From: Adiantum capillus-veneris
Lineage: Eukaryota > Streptophyta > Polypodiopsida > Polypodiales > Pteridaceae
Direction: 5' to 3'
DNA length: 64,000 nt
Assembly: GCA_014529385.2 (NCBI GenBank)
Contig: CM043971.1
Location: 58,952,209-59,016,208 of the forward strand
Shown here: positions 1 through 9,880 of the stretch, piece by piece
Numbering within the stretch: the first letter of the stretch is position 1
Layout of the letters: the number at the start of each line of letters is the position of its first letter
Notes under the pieces: generated by a model
What the model was told of the DNA's origin: nothing
What the model saw: the letters and a program-made list of their open reading frames with translations, nothing else
Database searches by the model: none
Translations under genes and position numbers: made by a program

Positions 1-310
1 AAGGCAAGGCTCTTGCAAACGTCGCCACTGGCCAAATACTTCCACCCCTTAAGCCCCAAGAAAACAGCAAAGGTAAGCTTAACCTTTTGATTTAAGGACC
101 ATCTTTCTCAAATCTTTAAGCACGCTGAGCGCGCTTAAAGATCTGAGAAAAGAGAAGGTGAATTTGACAACAAATGAGAGCATTTGAGTTGAGCGTAGGT
201 GTGAGAGGAATGGAAGATTCCTGTTGCTGTGTGTATTGAGCTGTTGTTGTGTGTATTGAGCAGGTGGTAGCACTGTTGAAGCTTGCATCACTACTAGTTC
301 GTGGTAGCAA
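1..310. other. Unassigned left edge, possible exon end
   Basis: No gene can be assigned. A short open stretch at 1-76 ends in a good splice-donor-like sequence (AAAG/GTAAGC at 73-82), so the window may begin inside an exon read on the plus strand. The stretch is also open on the minus strand. The rest, up to the AG tract, is low in recognisable content and includes a short repeated TGTTGTGTGTATTGAG motif near 225-262. Confidence 0.2.
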
Positions 311-315
311 CAGAG

Positions 316-318
<3 letters not shown>

Positions 319-374
<56 letters not shown>
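319..374. repeat. (AG)n microsatellite
   Basis: Uninterrupted AG dinucleotide tract of about 28 units. The reverse strand yields a long Ser-Leu open frame that is an artefact of the repeat. Confidence 0.97.
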
Positions 375-376
<2 letters not shown>

Positions 377-503
377 CCTATGAGAGACACTGTGTATAGT
401 AAAGCTCCCTTAACACCTCAAACAGCGTGAGATGCAGGGTATGAGTTGTCGATGGAGAACTGGAGAGCAAAGCCAGGAGGGGTCAGCGTGACTGAGAATG
501 GAG

Positions 504-504
<1 letters not shown>

Positions 505-533
<29 letters not shown>
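505..533. repeat. (AC)n microsatellite
   Basis: Uninterrupted AC tract of about 14 units, 130 bp after the AG tract. Confidence 0.95.
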
Positions 534-535
<2 letters not shown>

Positions 536-648
536 GTCACTTACATGTTTGCAGAAAGAACAGATAGATTCTTCACATAAAGCTCCAGGAGAATGGAGAA
601 GAGCAAAATGATAAGTGGTAGTATAGAGGTAGTGCGAGATTTGTAAAG

Positions 649-828
649 TGATAAATGTGCCAGCTGTAATGATTTCAACTCGCCATAATGACTCTAGCAC
701 ACCACAACTACCCATAATTTAGTAAATGGATGGAGCAAGATTCGTGGTGATAAATGTGTCGACCGTAATGATTTTAACTTGCCATAATGACTCTAACGCA
801 ACACAACTACCCATAATTTAGTTAATGG
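649..828. repeat. Imperfect direct duplication upstream of the methyltransferase-like locus
   Basis: Two diverged copies of about 82 bp lie at 649-728 and 746-828. Each starts with GTGATAAATGTG and ends with CCATAATTTAGT(A/T)AATGG. The second copy ends just before the first long open frame of the downstream locus, so the duplication sits where a promoter or 5' leader would be. A regulatory role is only a possibility. Confidence 0.8.
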
Positions 829-975
829 CTGATGTTGTCCTTTCCAATGTGTCCGATTCAGTCATTCATATGGCTTTTAACTAGATTTCATATAATCGAG
901 AATTTTCATTCTTTCAAAGTGTTTATGCACTTCACAAGATCGAATTGTGAGGATGGTAAGTGTGAGGCAGATATT

Positions 976-1975
976 ATGAGTATGGTAACTATGCCTAAGA
1001 GAAGGAAAATTGTGCAGGGTGCAGGGGATTCTGGAGCAACATACAAGAGAAGAGGTAGACCATCAAAGCATGACAACTTCAATAGGTCAATTGCAAGAGC
1101 AGGTAATCAAGAGCATTCTCAAGTAAGTCAAAAGGATGCTAAAGATGTTGAGGAAAATGGTGGTGCTGAGGAGTTGGTTGACAGTATTGTTCATGACTTG
1201 GAGCAAGAAAACGTTGAGAAGGTAGTGGATCAAGTTGCTATTGAGAGAGAGGAGCAGGGAGCTGATACTCAGAGAACTCAGGAAGATGATCAGAGTGAGG
1301 AGGTGGTAGTTGAGAAACATGACCAGGTGACTAAGGGGCAACGTGATGATGAGGTGACTGAGGGGCAACATGATGAGGAGGAGGGCCAACATGATGATGA
1401 GGTGACTGCGGGGCAAGATGATGAGGAGGAGGGGCAACATGATGATGAGGTGACTGAGGGGAAACATGATGATGAGGTGACTGAGGGGCAACAAGATGAT
1501 GAGGTGACAGAAGGCCAGAATATCTCCAATCTTGCAGGAGGGAGAAGAAACAAAGTAGAGGTGTTTGGTAAGATCCTTGAGATCTCTACACCACAGGCAT
1601 TCCTTGAAAGAATCAGAGTCACATTTTCTGGACCACCCCCTAGGATCCCATTATGCAGGTTACTATCTAGTGAAGCCATCAGAAAAGTAAGCCCTTCCAC
1701 CGAAAGATCACTCACAAGAAGTTTTTTTAAGATGGGAGGATATCTTGAGAGCAAGGGAGCCTTTACTGTCTCCATTATTGATCTAGAGGGGGAGGAGACA
1801 CCAATCACTCGAGAAAGGATAGATTCTTGGGATGACTGCTGGAAAACAATTAATGAAAGATTTGAGAGGTCCCTTGATTTAGAGACAGAGTGGGGACCCT
1901 ACTTGAAAGGAAAGATGGTCCATGTCCTGGATGGCAACAATCGTCTGCATGCATGGATGGAATGCATTAGACAAG
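976..1975 (+). CDS. Exon 1: AT-hook, acidic repeat and ParB-like module
   Basis: This is the longest clean coding stretch of the locus. The open frame begins upstream at 832, but the hydrophobic 48 residues before the first good ATG look unlike the rest. MPKRRKIVQ starts at 991 and is followed by the AT-hook KRRGRPSK. Acidic Glu/Asp-rich sequence then leads into a nine-residue tandem repeat. The last 130 residues resemble a ParB N-terminal fold: an IPL start, then TRSFFKMGGYLESKGAF, then the hallmark VLDGNNRLHAWMECIRQ. The exon ends at a CAAG/GTATTC donor and leaves one base of a split Gly codon, which the next exon completes in frame. That phase match is the main support for the gene model. 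Confidence 0.75.
1318..1518 (+). repeat. Coding minisatellite, acidic GQHDDEVTE repeat
   Basis: A 27-bp unit encoding GQHDDEVTE, with shorter GQHDEEE variants, is repeated about seven times in frame between the AT-hook and the ParB-like block. Unit lengths stay in multiples of three, so it behaves as coding sequence. The product would be a strongly acidic, disordered linker. Replication slippage makes its copy number likely to vary between alleles. Confidence 0.85.
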
Positions 1976-2059
1976 GTATTCTTTAACTTAATCTCCTTTA
2001 AGAACTTTTGTTGTGTTGATTGCACTATTTTAATATAATTGTACAATTATGCAATACAG

Positions 2060-2165
2060 GGTTTGAGAACGACCTGTCTAGACATTGCTCTGTGGTCTGC
2101 CACTTTTTGCAGTTTGCAAAGACTGATGTGGGGGAATTAATGTTTTTCTTGGCAAGATTGAACAA
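2060..2165 (+). CDS. Exon 2 of the methyltransferase-like locus
   Basis: It starts after a TACAG acceptor and encodes GFENDLSRHCSVV, then a hydrophobic run HFLQFAKTDVGELMFFLARLN. It ends at AA/GTAAG and leaves two bases of a Lys codon completed by exon 3. It directly continues the helix after the ParB-like signature. Confidence 0.65.
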
Positions 2166-2256
2166 GTAAGATGATGTTGGGCATCTACTATTCTCCATGA
2201 AAATTTTAATTGTTGTCTTGGAGTTATTGATATTCTTTTTTGTTTTAATGCTACAG

Positions 2257-3039
2257 GATGAACGATTATGCATATGTGCCAACCACATTTGGAGATAGGT
2301 TGTTCCAATTGAGAAGGCTAGGAGAGGCAGACAAGACTACTCTCTTGGATGGTTTGTCTATTGAAGACAGAGCATGGGTGGAGAAAGAAATGCAGGTTGT
2401 TTCATCTCGGGGGAAAAGGAGTTGGTTTACACTCCCTGTGCAAATAATGACATGGTTGCTCTTTAAGGATGAGATGGAATAGAAGATTGAAGAGTTGGCT
2501 AAGGGAATGGATGAAACTGGTAGGGCCAAGGTGATAAAGAAGATGGAGATTACCTATAGGGGAAAGACCTCCAAGTATGCAAGGATTGCAGATCCTGCAA
2601 ATGGAGAGAAGTTTTGGTGTGCTACTTTGTCCTTGCCTTGGCATGAACCGAGTGCGCATATTGCGACTGAAGAGAAACTCAACATGATTGGAAATGCTTG
2701 CATAACAGATGTGGATAAGGCACACATTGTGAAATTGTTAGATAGCTCACAAGTATCAATTCGATCCTTGGAGTGCCTTCCCAATGACAAAGCTAAAGTT
2801 AGGGACTGGCTCCACATGTATTGCTTTTGGTTGCAAGTCAATCAATATGGTTTAGGTCTATTACTAGACATTCAAAATGCTGATCGAGTAAGGCTGCCAT
2901 TGGAACATCGATTCAGCAACTTTGTCATGCTTTGCCAAAGAAAGTACTTCAATAGAGCATTTCGCGTTGTGGAAGGTGGCATTAAGTCGACCAATGCCAT
3001 GAATGAGCAACCCGGATTACACAATGCAACCGTCGAGTT
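2257..3039 (+). CDS. Exon 3: middle domain, unknown fold
   Basis: It starts after a CTACAG acceptor and encodes about 260 residues of unknown fold. Recognisable blocks include MNDYAYVPTTFGDRLFQLRR, KYARIADPANGEKFW and VRDWLHMYCFWLQVNQYGLG. One in-frame TAG lies about 75 codons in, with the same frame continuing after it in the same style, so it looks like a recent lesion rather than an exon end. The 3' border is uncertain. Ending at 3039 keeps frame with exon 4, while the better-looking donor at 3048 does not. Confidence 0.55.
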
Positions 3040-3118
3040 GTTTATAGGTTTGTTAATTTGTATGGTTCAATTTTTTAGTCCTCATTAAACTAGTACTCAG
3101 TAGTTGGTGTGTGTTTAG

Positions 3119-3233
3119 ATGGCTACTCAAGGAGAGTGCACAACACATGCTTGATGAGATGCCCCCCTTGGCAAGTGTATGGACATATGTAGATAACCCT
3201 ACGTTCATGTATTCCGATGTGAAGCTTGGAAGG
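3119..3233 (+). CDS. Exon 4 of the methyltransferase-like locus
   Basis: Short exon after a TGTTTAG acceptor. It encodes WLLKESAQHMLDEMPPLASV and then WTYVDNPTFMYSDVKLGR. It ends at AGG/GTAAGC in phase 0. Confidence 0.5.
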
Positions 3234-3318
3234 GTAAGCGATGCATTACATTGCATTTTTTATGTTAACTCTTAACGCATAGGGAGATTATGCTAAATAA
3301 TAGTTGTTGATTGTGCAG

Positions 3319-3679
3319 TCCTTGTCCACCATAGAGAAAGCCAAGTGTCCGTGGTGGCTAGACATGGTTAAGAACCATGTTCCGGATGAGGAGTTGGAAT
3401 TATTTCAGCAACATAAAGCAGCCCTTCAACTTACAACTACTACGAATAGTGTCCTGGAAGAGGAGACGACGACAACTTCTCAAGTAGTAGCATCCACTGC
3501 ATCAACATCATTTCGTAAGACACTTCCTATAAATCTTGGTAGCGAAGTCGTACATAGGGCATTACAAGCAAACAAGGCTATAGAGGATGGCAAGATGCAA
3601 GGGCAACATCAAAGCGCAAGTAGCAGTGGAGGGCTAAGAGAAAATGATGACATAATCAATGAAACATTGGAACCTACAG
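3319..3679 (+). CDS. Exon 5: Thr/Ser-rich linker
   Basis: It starts after a TTGTGCAG acceptor with SLSTIEKAKCPWWLDMVKNH, then runs into a Thr- and Ser-rich low-complexity stretch (TTTTNSVLEEETTTTSQVV). It ends at ACAG/GTAGTG and leaves one base for a Gly codon. It probably links the middle domain to the methyltransferase module. Confidence 0.6.
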
Positions 3680-3775
3680 GTAGTGTTGATGCCTTTGCTT
3701 TGTCTATCTAATATGATCCATGGAGTGTTGTGATTGTTGATACATTTTCTTAAATCTAAAAGCTTTGATTTGTAG

Positions 3776-4210
3776 GCACTATTTACGTTTTCAACATTTC
3801 TGTTGAAGAGATTGTTCATATTATTGAATATCCCCAACAAGCAGAGCAAATGGGGCTTGAGGTGTTAGAGGCCTTCAATGTAGTTTGTAGCCAAGGCACT
3901 GTGAAGGGCACTCAGCTAGACTTGTGCATAGACCTCATATTTGCAGATTTTCCATCTAACGTGGCTGTCGAGGGATGCTTTTGCAATAAAGTTCCGTTTG
4001 GAACAAGATAGTGGATAACCTGTATGACACCACATTTCAGCTTGCAGACTCATGCTTGAGTGATAGGGGTTTTTTGTTTGTTTGTACACCATGGAGGAAG
4101 GGGTGAAAGTCGAGCAAGCTGGCAAGCAAAAAGGGTTTAAGATATATCATCGTCAGGTTGTGAGATGCACACCACCTATTGGAAAGAGGTTGGGACCCAT
4201 TGTCACACAG
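3776..4210 (+). pseudogene. Exon 6: motif-IV region of the methyltransferase-like module
   Basis: It starts after a TTGTAG acceptor. The first part reads GTIYVFNISVEEIVHIIEYP and reaches CIDLIFADFPSN, in the position where amino-methyltransferases carry (D/N/S)PP(Y/W). Later blocks in other frames still look coding (DSCLSDRGFLFVCTPW; KGFKIYHRQVVRCTPP), so the exon has lost a single continuous frame. It ends at CACACAG/GTACAAG. Confidence 0.5.
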
Positions 4211-4308
4211 GTACAAGTAATTGATTCTTGATTTAATGTGCAATAGAATTTAGTGTGGCATCCTATTCTTTAATGACATGTATGACATAAAGCTTTCTAT
4301 TTGAATAG

Positions 4309-4439
4309 GTGAATTGCTTGATCTTGTCTGCTTTTGTTCGTTGTTCGACAACTTGTGTGTATCGTATACATCATGATCAGTTGCCAGAATTGAAACTTGG
4401 TGGTGACCTTCAATTTGGACAGGACCTTATCTTCGATAT
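4309..4439 (+). CDS. Exon 7 of the methyltransferase-like locus
   Basis: It starts after a TGAATAG acceptor and encodes VNCLILSAFVRCSTTCVYRI, then LKLGGDLQFGQDLIFD. It ends at TAT/GTGAGT with two bases carried over. It lies between the motif-IV-like and motif-I-like blocks, where the target-recognition segment of beta-class enzymes would be. Confidence 0.55.
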
Positions 4440-4537
4440 GTGAGTTGACTCTATCATTTACTTGTTTATATGCCTAATCCATCATTTATATATATATATA
4501 TGCCATTAAAGTAAGTAAAATGTGTATTCAATGTCAG

Positions 4538-4778
4538 AGTACCTGAAGCAGATTTAGTAAAGAGGAAAGGAAAGCCATGGAGGGGTGGTTGTCAAAGAGG
4601 TAAAAAGCTTGTGAAGTACATAATCGCACTTTTTAGCCGTCCACAGGATGTAGTCCTTGACATATTTGCTAGCACGGGTACACTTGGCTTGGCAGCTGGC
4701 TTCATGGATAGACATGTCATTATGTTTGAGAGGGATGAGCGCATATATGATCGCTTGTTGAAGCCATTTGGAGTCAAG
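4538..4778 (+). CDS. Exon 8: SAM-binding motif I
   Basis: It starts after an ATGTCAG acceptor, in phase with exon 7. It contains RPQDVVLDIFASTGTLGLAA, then GFMDRHVIMFERDERIYDRL. This matches the C-terminal part of permuted DNA methyltransferases, usually written VLDPFxGSGT...A...GR...GxExxxxY. Ala-Ser replaces the usual Gly-Ser in the glycine loop, so SAM binding may be impaired or altered. It ends at CAAG/GTATGT. Confidence 0.7.
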
Positions 4779-4860
4779 GTATGTTAGGAATAGGTTTGTT
4801 GAAAATTATAAGTTGATTGACAAGAGGGTATGTATTAAGCAATTGTGTATTTTTTTGCAG

Positions 4861-4869
4861 ATGGATTGA
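4861..4869 (+). CDS. Exon 9: terminal mini-exon
   Basis: After a TTTTTTGCAG acceptor the phase-0 reading gives Met-Asp-stop within nine bases. The strong polypyrimidine acceptor and phase match support it, but so short an exon needs transcript evidence. Confidence 0.4.
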   Translation: MD

Positions 4870-4979
4870 TTTTAAAGGGTCGCAATGTAGTTGAAGATTG
4901 GATCCAGCCAAGCTTCACATTTTCTTTTTGCTATTCTCTTAGATGATTGTGCTCAAACTTAGACTCACTGGCAGTGTTG

Positions 4980-5110
4980 TAGATTTCTTCAAAACTACCT
5001 TTCTTTTATGGTTGTATAAGAACGTTCGAATATGGTACTCGTGTGTTTGATGGTTGTATAAGAACACTCGAATATGGTACTCGTGTGTTTGATGGGGCTG
5101 TTTTTTTGGG
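4980..5110. repeat. Short tandem duplication downstream of the methyltransferase-like locus
   Basis: A 44-bp unit, TGGTTGTATAAGAAC followed by a TCGAATATGGTACTCGTG block, occurs twice in a row at about 5008-5095. It lies in the presumed 3' flank. Confidence 0.75.
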
Positions 5111-5330
5111 ATATAAACGCTAATTCTTTAGGCTGATTTGGGGCTAATCTGGGGCTGTTTTTTTGGGCTAAAATCGCTAATTTTGTAGGCTGATTTGGTG
5201 GCGGATTTGGGGCTGTTTTTTGGGGCTAAAAACGCTAATTCTTTAGGTTGATTTGGTGGTGGATTTGGGGCTGTTTTTTGGGCTAAAAACGCTAATTCTT
5301 TAGGCTGATTTGGTGGCTGATTTGGGGCTG
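5100..5330. repeat. Minisatellite in PPR unit 1
   Basis: About four copies of a 55-65-bp unit built from GGGCTGTTTTTTGGGCT, AAAAACGCTAATTCTTTAGG and CTGATTTGGTGGC. The same block recurs near 6300-6535 and 7490-7715, with a shorter version at 5800-5900 and 7000-7085. Confidence 0.85.
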
Positions 5331-8300
5331 ATCTTGTCTGGGATGTCGTCTCATGGAGTGCATTGACTACGGATATGCCCAACATAAGCGAAAAAGGCGA
5401 GGAAGCTTAGGGCTGTTTTGAGCATATGCAATGCAAGGACGCCTCTCCAAATGCGATCACCTAATCTTGCATCTTCACGGCATATGCCATTACGCAAGAC
5501 ACTAATATGGGCAAAATAGTTCAGATGATATTGTTAGTCAAGGGCTATTGAAAAACGATGTCTTTCTTGGAATTGCCTTGGTCGACGTGTATGCCAAATG
5601 TGCTCTATCTCAGCAAGCATAGAAGGTGGTCGAGGAGTTGCTTGTCAGGGATGTCGTCTGATGGAGTGCACTGATTGCGGGATATGCCCAACACGAAAAA
5701 GGCCAAAAAGCTTTAGGGCTGTTTTTAACATATGCAATGCGAGGACTTCTCATGGAATGCACTGATTGCGTGATATTCTCAACACAGGAAAGGCCAAGAA
5801 TAGGAGCTAAAAACGCTGATTTTCTGGGCTGATTTGATGGATCATTTAGAGGCTAAAAACGCTAAGTTTTAGGGCTGATTTGGTGGTTGATTAGGGACTG
5901 ATCTTGTCTGGATGTCGTCTCATGGAGTGCATTGACTGCGGGATATGCCCAACACGAGAGGGAAAGGCGAGGAAGCTTAGGACTGTTTTCAACATATGCA
6001 ATGCAAGGACGTCTCTCCAAATGCGATCGTCTACGCTTGCATCTTCAAGACATGTGGCATTATGCAAGAGGCTAATATGGGTGAAAGAATTTCGATCATA
6101 TTGTTAAGCAAACATTTCTGGAAAAAGATGTCGTGCTTGGCATTGCCTTGGTCAACATGTAAGCGAAACGTGCTCCACCTCAGCAAGCACCAAAGGTGGT
6201 CGAGGAGTTGCTTGTCAGGTATGTCATCTCATATAGTGCACTAATTGCGAGATATGCCCAACACGGGAAAGTCCAAAATAGGGAGCTAAAAATTGCTGTA
6301 ATTTTGGGCTGTTTTGATGGCGGATTTGGGGCTGATCTGGGGCTGTTTTTTTGGGCTAAAAACGCTAATTTTTTAGGTTGATTTGGTAGTTGATTTGGGG
6401 CTGAGCTGGGGCTGTTTTCTTGGTCTAAAAACGCTAATTTTCTAGGCTGATTCGATGGCGGATTTGGGGCTGATCTGGGGCTGTTTTTTTGGGCTAAAAA
6501 TGCTAATTCTTTACGCTGATTTGGTGGCTGATCTTGTCTGGGATGTCGTCTCATGGAGTGCATTGACTACGCATATGCGAAAAAGGCGAGGAAGCTTAGG
6601 GCTGTTTTGAGCATATGCAATGCAAGGACGCCTCTCCAAATGCGATCACCTAATCTTGTATCTTCACGGCCGCTATGCCATTACGCAAGACACTAATATG
6701 GGCAAAATAGTTCAGATGATATTGTTAGTCAAGGGCTATTGAAAAACGATGTCTTTCTTGGAATTGCCTTGGTCGACGTGTATGCCAAATGTGCTCTACC
6801 TCAGCAAGCACAAAAGGTGGTCGAGGAGTTGCTTGTCAAGGATGTCGTCTCATGGAGTGCACTAATTGCGGGATATGCCCAACACGAAAAAGGCCAAAAA
6901 GCTTAGGGCTGTTTTTAGCATATGCAATGCGAGGACTTCTCATGGAATGCACTGATTGCATGATATTCTCAACACAGGAAAGGCCAAGAATAGGAGCTAA
7001 AAACGCTGATTTTCTGGGCTGATTTGATGGATCATTTAGAGGCTAAAAACGTTGAGTTTTAGGGCTGATTTGGTGATTAGGGACCGATCTTGTCTGGATG
7101 TCGTCTCATGGAGTGCATTGATTGCGGGATATGCCCAACACGAGAGGGGAAGGCGAGGAAGCTTAGGACTGTTTTCAGCATATGCAATGCAGGGACATCT
7201 CTCCAAATGCGATCGTCTACGCTTGCATCTTCAAGACATGTGGCATTATGCAAGAGGCTAATATGGGTGAAAGAATTTCGATCATATTGTTAGTCAAACA
7301 TTTCTGGAAATAGATGTCGTGCTTGGCATTGTCTTGGTCAACATGTAAGCGAAACGTGCTCCACCTCAGCAACCACCAAAGGTGGTCGAGGAGTTGCTTG
7401 TCAGGTATGTCATCTCATGTAGTGCACTAATTGCGAGATATGCCCAACACGGGAAAGTCCAAAACTAGGAGCTAAAAATGCTGTAATTTTGGGCTGATTT
7501 GATGGCGGATTGGGGCTTATCTGGGGCTGTTTTTTTGGGCTAAAAACGCTATTTTTTAAGGTTGTTTTGGTAGCTGATTTGGGGATGATGTGGGGCTGTT
7601 TTCTTGGTCTAAAAACGCTAATTTTTTAGGCTGATTTGGTGGCGGATTTGGGGCTGATCTGGGGCTGTTTTTTTGGGCTAAAAACGCTAATTCTTTAGGC
7701 TGATTTGGGGCTGATCTTGTCTGGGATGTCGTCTCATGGAGTACATTGACTACGGATATGCCCAACATAAGCGAAAAAGGCGAGGAAGCTTAGGGCTGTT
7801 TTGAGCATATGCAATGCAAGGACGCCTCTCCAAATGCGATAACCTAATCTTGCATCTTCACGGCCGCTATGCCATTACGCAAGACACTAATATGGGCAAA
7901 ATAGTTCAGATGATATTGTTAGTCAAGGGCTATTGAAAAACGATGTCTTTCTTGGAATTGCCTTGGTCGACGTGTATGCCAAATGTGCTCTACCTCTGCA
8001 AGCACAAAAGGTGGTCGAGGAGTTGCTTGTCAAGTATGTCGTCTCATGGAGTGCACTGACTACAACATATGCCCAACACGGGAAAGGCCAAAAAGCTTAG
8101 GGTTGTTTTTAGCATATGCACTGCGAGGACATCTCTCCAAATGCGGTCACCTATGCTTGCATTTGAAGGACATGTGGCATTATGCAAGAGGCTATTATGG
8201 GTGAAAGAATTCCAATGATATAGTTAGTCATGCATTACTGAAAAACGATGTCATGCTTGGCATTGCCTTGCTCAACTAATATGGGCGAAATAATTCAGAT

Positions 8301-8395
8301 GATATTGTTAGTCAAGGGCTATTGACAAACGATTTAGTGCTTGGCATTGCCTTGGTTGACATGTATGCCAAATACACTCTATGAAAATGTTATAT
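5100..8395 (+). pseudogene. Tandem array of degenerate PPR gene fragments
   Basis: Three tandem units of roughly 1.2 kb (about 5100-6310, 6310-7490 and a shorter 7490-8395) share more than 90 percent identity by eye. Each holds a minisatellite and PPR-type coding sequence broken across frames. The clearest piece, near 7096, reads DVVSWSALIAGYAQH, a standard plant PLS-class PPR motif. YAKCAL and KVVEELLVRDVVSW-like blocks recur near 5590, 6790 and 7985. PPR proteins act in organelles in RNA editing, splicing and stability. No unit has an open frame longer than about 80 codons, and no start region or DYW tail is visible, so these are pseudogene fragments amplified after decay began. Confidence 0.75.
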
Positions 8396-9880
8396 AATGG
8401 ACTTGGGAGTTGGTTGACTCTTTTACAGTGTTTTATGGCTCTCTAGCTTTTATAGACATGTAGAACGTCTTACTCTATTTAACTCATGAGCAATATATAG
8501 GTTTCTCACCAAACTTGCCATCTCCCTCCAACTAGGATTTTTTGTGCATGCCGCTCGCTCCTATTGCACTTAGATTCTTGATGGTAATAGTTGCTCGCTC
8601 TCATGGGCTCGCTCAACGGCCACCCCCCAATTTGATGGACACTTTAATAAAGTGCACCCTGCTCTAAGGGGACTTTAATGTATTACTAGAGTGCATCCTA
8701 TTGTAAGGAGACTCCAATGTATTATTAGAGTGCACCCTGTTTTTTGGGATCTATATTCGATTCTTTTTTATTCAGTTGGGATCTATATTCGATCATTTAC
8801 TAAACAATAATTAATTTTTTGTTTCTTGAGAAATTTTATGTTAGTCCATCTCAAGGTTTCATCTTTCTGTAACTAAGAAAAATTGATGTTTTGATGTCAA
8901 AATAAAACTTGTCAGGGTAGAATGGAGAATTCATGGACTTTGGATGTGTGAGAGAGATCTCTTTTATGGATACAAATGTTTTCTTCAAGCATTCTATTAC
9001 TACATCCTTCATAAAAGAGGTATAGAAAATTAAAAAACTCTAAAAGGAAAACTATGGAATCTAATTGCATGTACTCTAGAGTTGTCCTAGAAGTCAATGT
9101 ATGCATGCATGTCTTCATGAAGGTTTAGATTTAATTAGATTCTTCTTGGAAATTATCTTCTCCTATTCAATATGAAATAACTTATTATAATATATATTCT
9201 TGTAGGTGGAAAATATTTCATGATGTGTATTTTGAACCTAATTGCTTGACCTTCAAACCAAATCTCATTTTTTGCAATAGAGAACCACTTAAAATAGTCA
9301 ATGATAAATATTTTAACTAACTTTATCACTTTGAGTGTAGCTTGAATAAGAAGTGGACTTCGCATTCATCCATAAGTCAAGAGAACCTAGCTTGGACAAG
9401 TAGTGGGCTTTGCATTACTCCATAGGTAAAGGGAGGTTAGCTTGGATGAGTGCACCATGAAACCAACACTCCTATGATGCAACTAAGCATATGCTACATG
9501 TTTTACGTATGCTTCATGGCTCAAATGAGGAAGTCATAGATTAGAGGTGGACCTTGCTTGAATCTCATAGAAAAGTGGGTTGTATTTCTCAATGGGTCCT
9601 AGCTTGGAGAAGTAGTGGACCTCAAATAAAAATTTTAGTTACTCACTTTGAATTTGTCTTGGACAAGTGATGGGCCTTGAAACCAAGCTCTTCACATTGA
9701 GATAAGTCATAGGTAGGACAATAGAGCATACTCAATGATAATGGATGCAATGTACTAGTTTCTTGATGTTCTTGATGTCCAATTTTGTTCTCAATGTGTA
9801 ATCTAAGTGCATAAAGTGGAATGATACCTTAAGCAAATTGACATCTTTGACAAAAATCTCATTACCTTATACACGATAAG
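8395..9880. other. Gene-poor stretch with small degenerate repeats
   Basis: No coding family is recognised. At about 8637-8750 there are three imperfect units of about 38 bp (ACTTTAAT(A/G)...AGTGCACCCTG). At about 9330-9690 there are several decayed copies of a segment containing CTTGGACAAGTAGTGGGC. The rest is AT-rich with no open frame above 70 codons. Confidence 0.5.

Larger units (their letters stand above)
976..4869 (+). pseudogene. Multi-exon AT-hook / ParB-like / permuted DNA methyltransferase-like gene, probably broken
   Basis: I read about nine exons joined by GT-AG introns. The predicted protein has a basic N terminus with an AT-hook (KRRGRPSK), an acidic repeat, a ParB/sulfiredoxin-like block (near IPLCRLLSSEAIRKV through VLDGNNRLHAWMECI), a long middle domain I do not recognise, then methyltransferase-like motifs in permuted order: DLIFADFPSN where motif IV (DPPY/DPPW) is expected, followed by VLDIFASTGTLGLAAGF, a good match to the SAM-binding FxGxG motif I, and FERDERIYDRL. 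IV-before-I order is that of beta-class amino-methyltransferases (N6-adenine or N4-cytosine). ParB-methyltransferase fusions are known from bacteria and phages. The catalytic motif is atypical. Exon 3 contains an in-frame stop and exon 6 is not open in one frame, so at least three interruptions exist. Start choice (976, 982 or 991) is uncertain. It could be a host gene copy or cargo of an unknown mobile element. Confidence 0.6.

Noticed and set aside
79-390. Minus-strand open frame rich in Ser-Leu repeats
   Set aside because: Produced entirely by the AG microsatellite. Similar frames at 26740-27130, 28155-28424, 32764-33098 and 35275-35616 were left out for the same reason.
832-975. Upstream extension of exon 1 to the first ATG
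   Set aside because: The added 48 residues are hydrophobic and unlike the basic, AT-hook-bearing start. ATG at 976-991 is preferred.
976-4869. Identification with the Marchantia N4-cytosine methyltransferase DN4MT1
   Set aside because: The motif-IV-like ADFPSN does not match the SPPY-type motif expected for that activity and the ParB-like part argues for another family. Orthology cannot be claimed from sequence memory.
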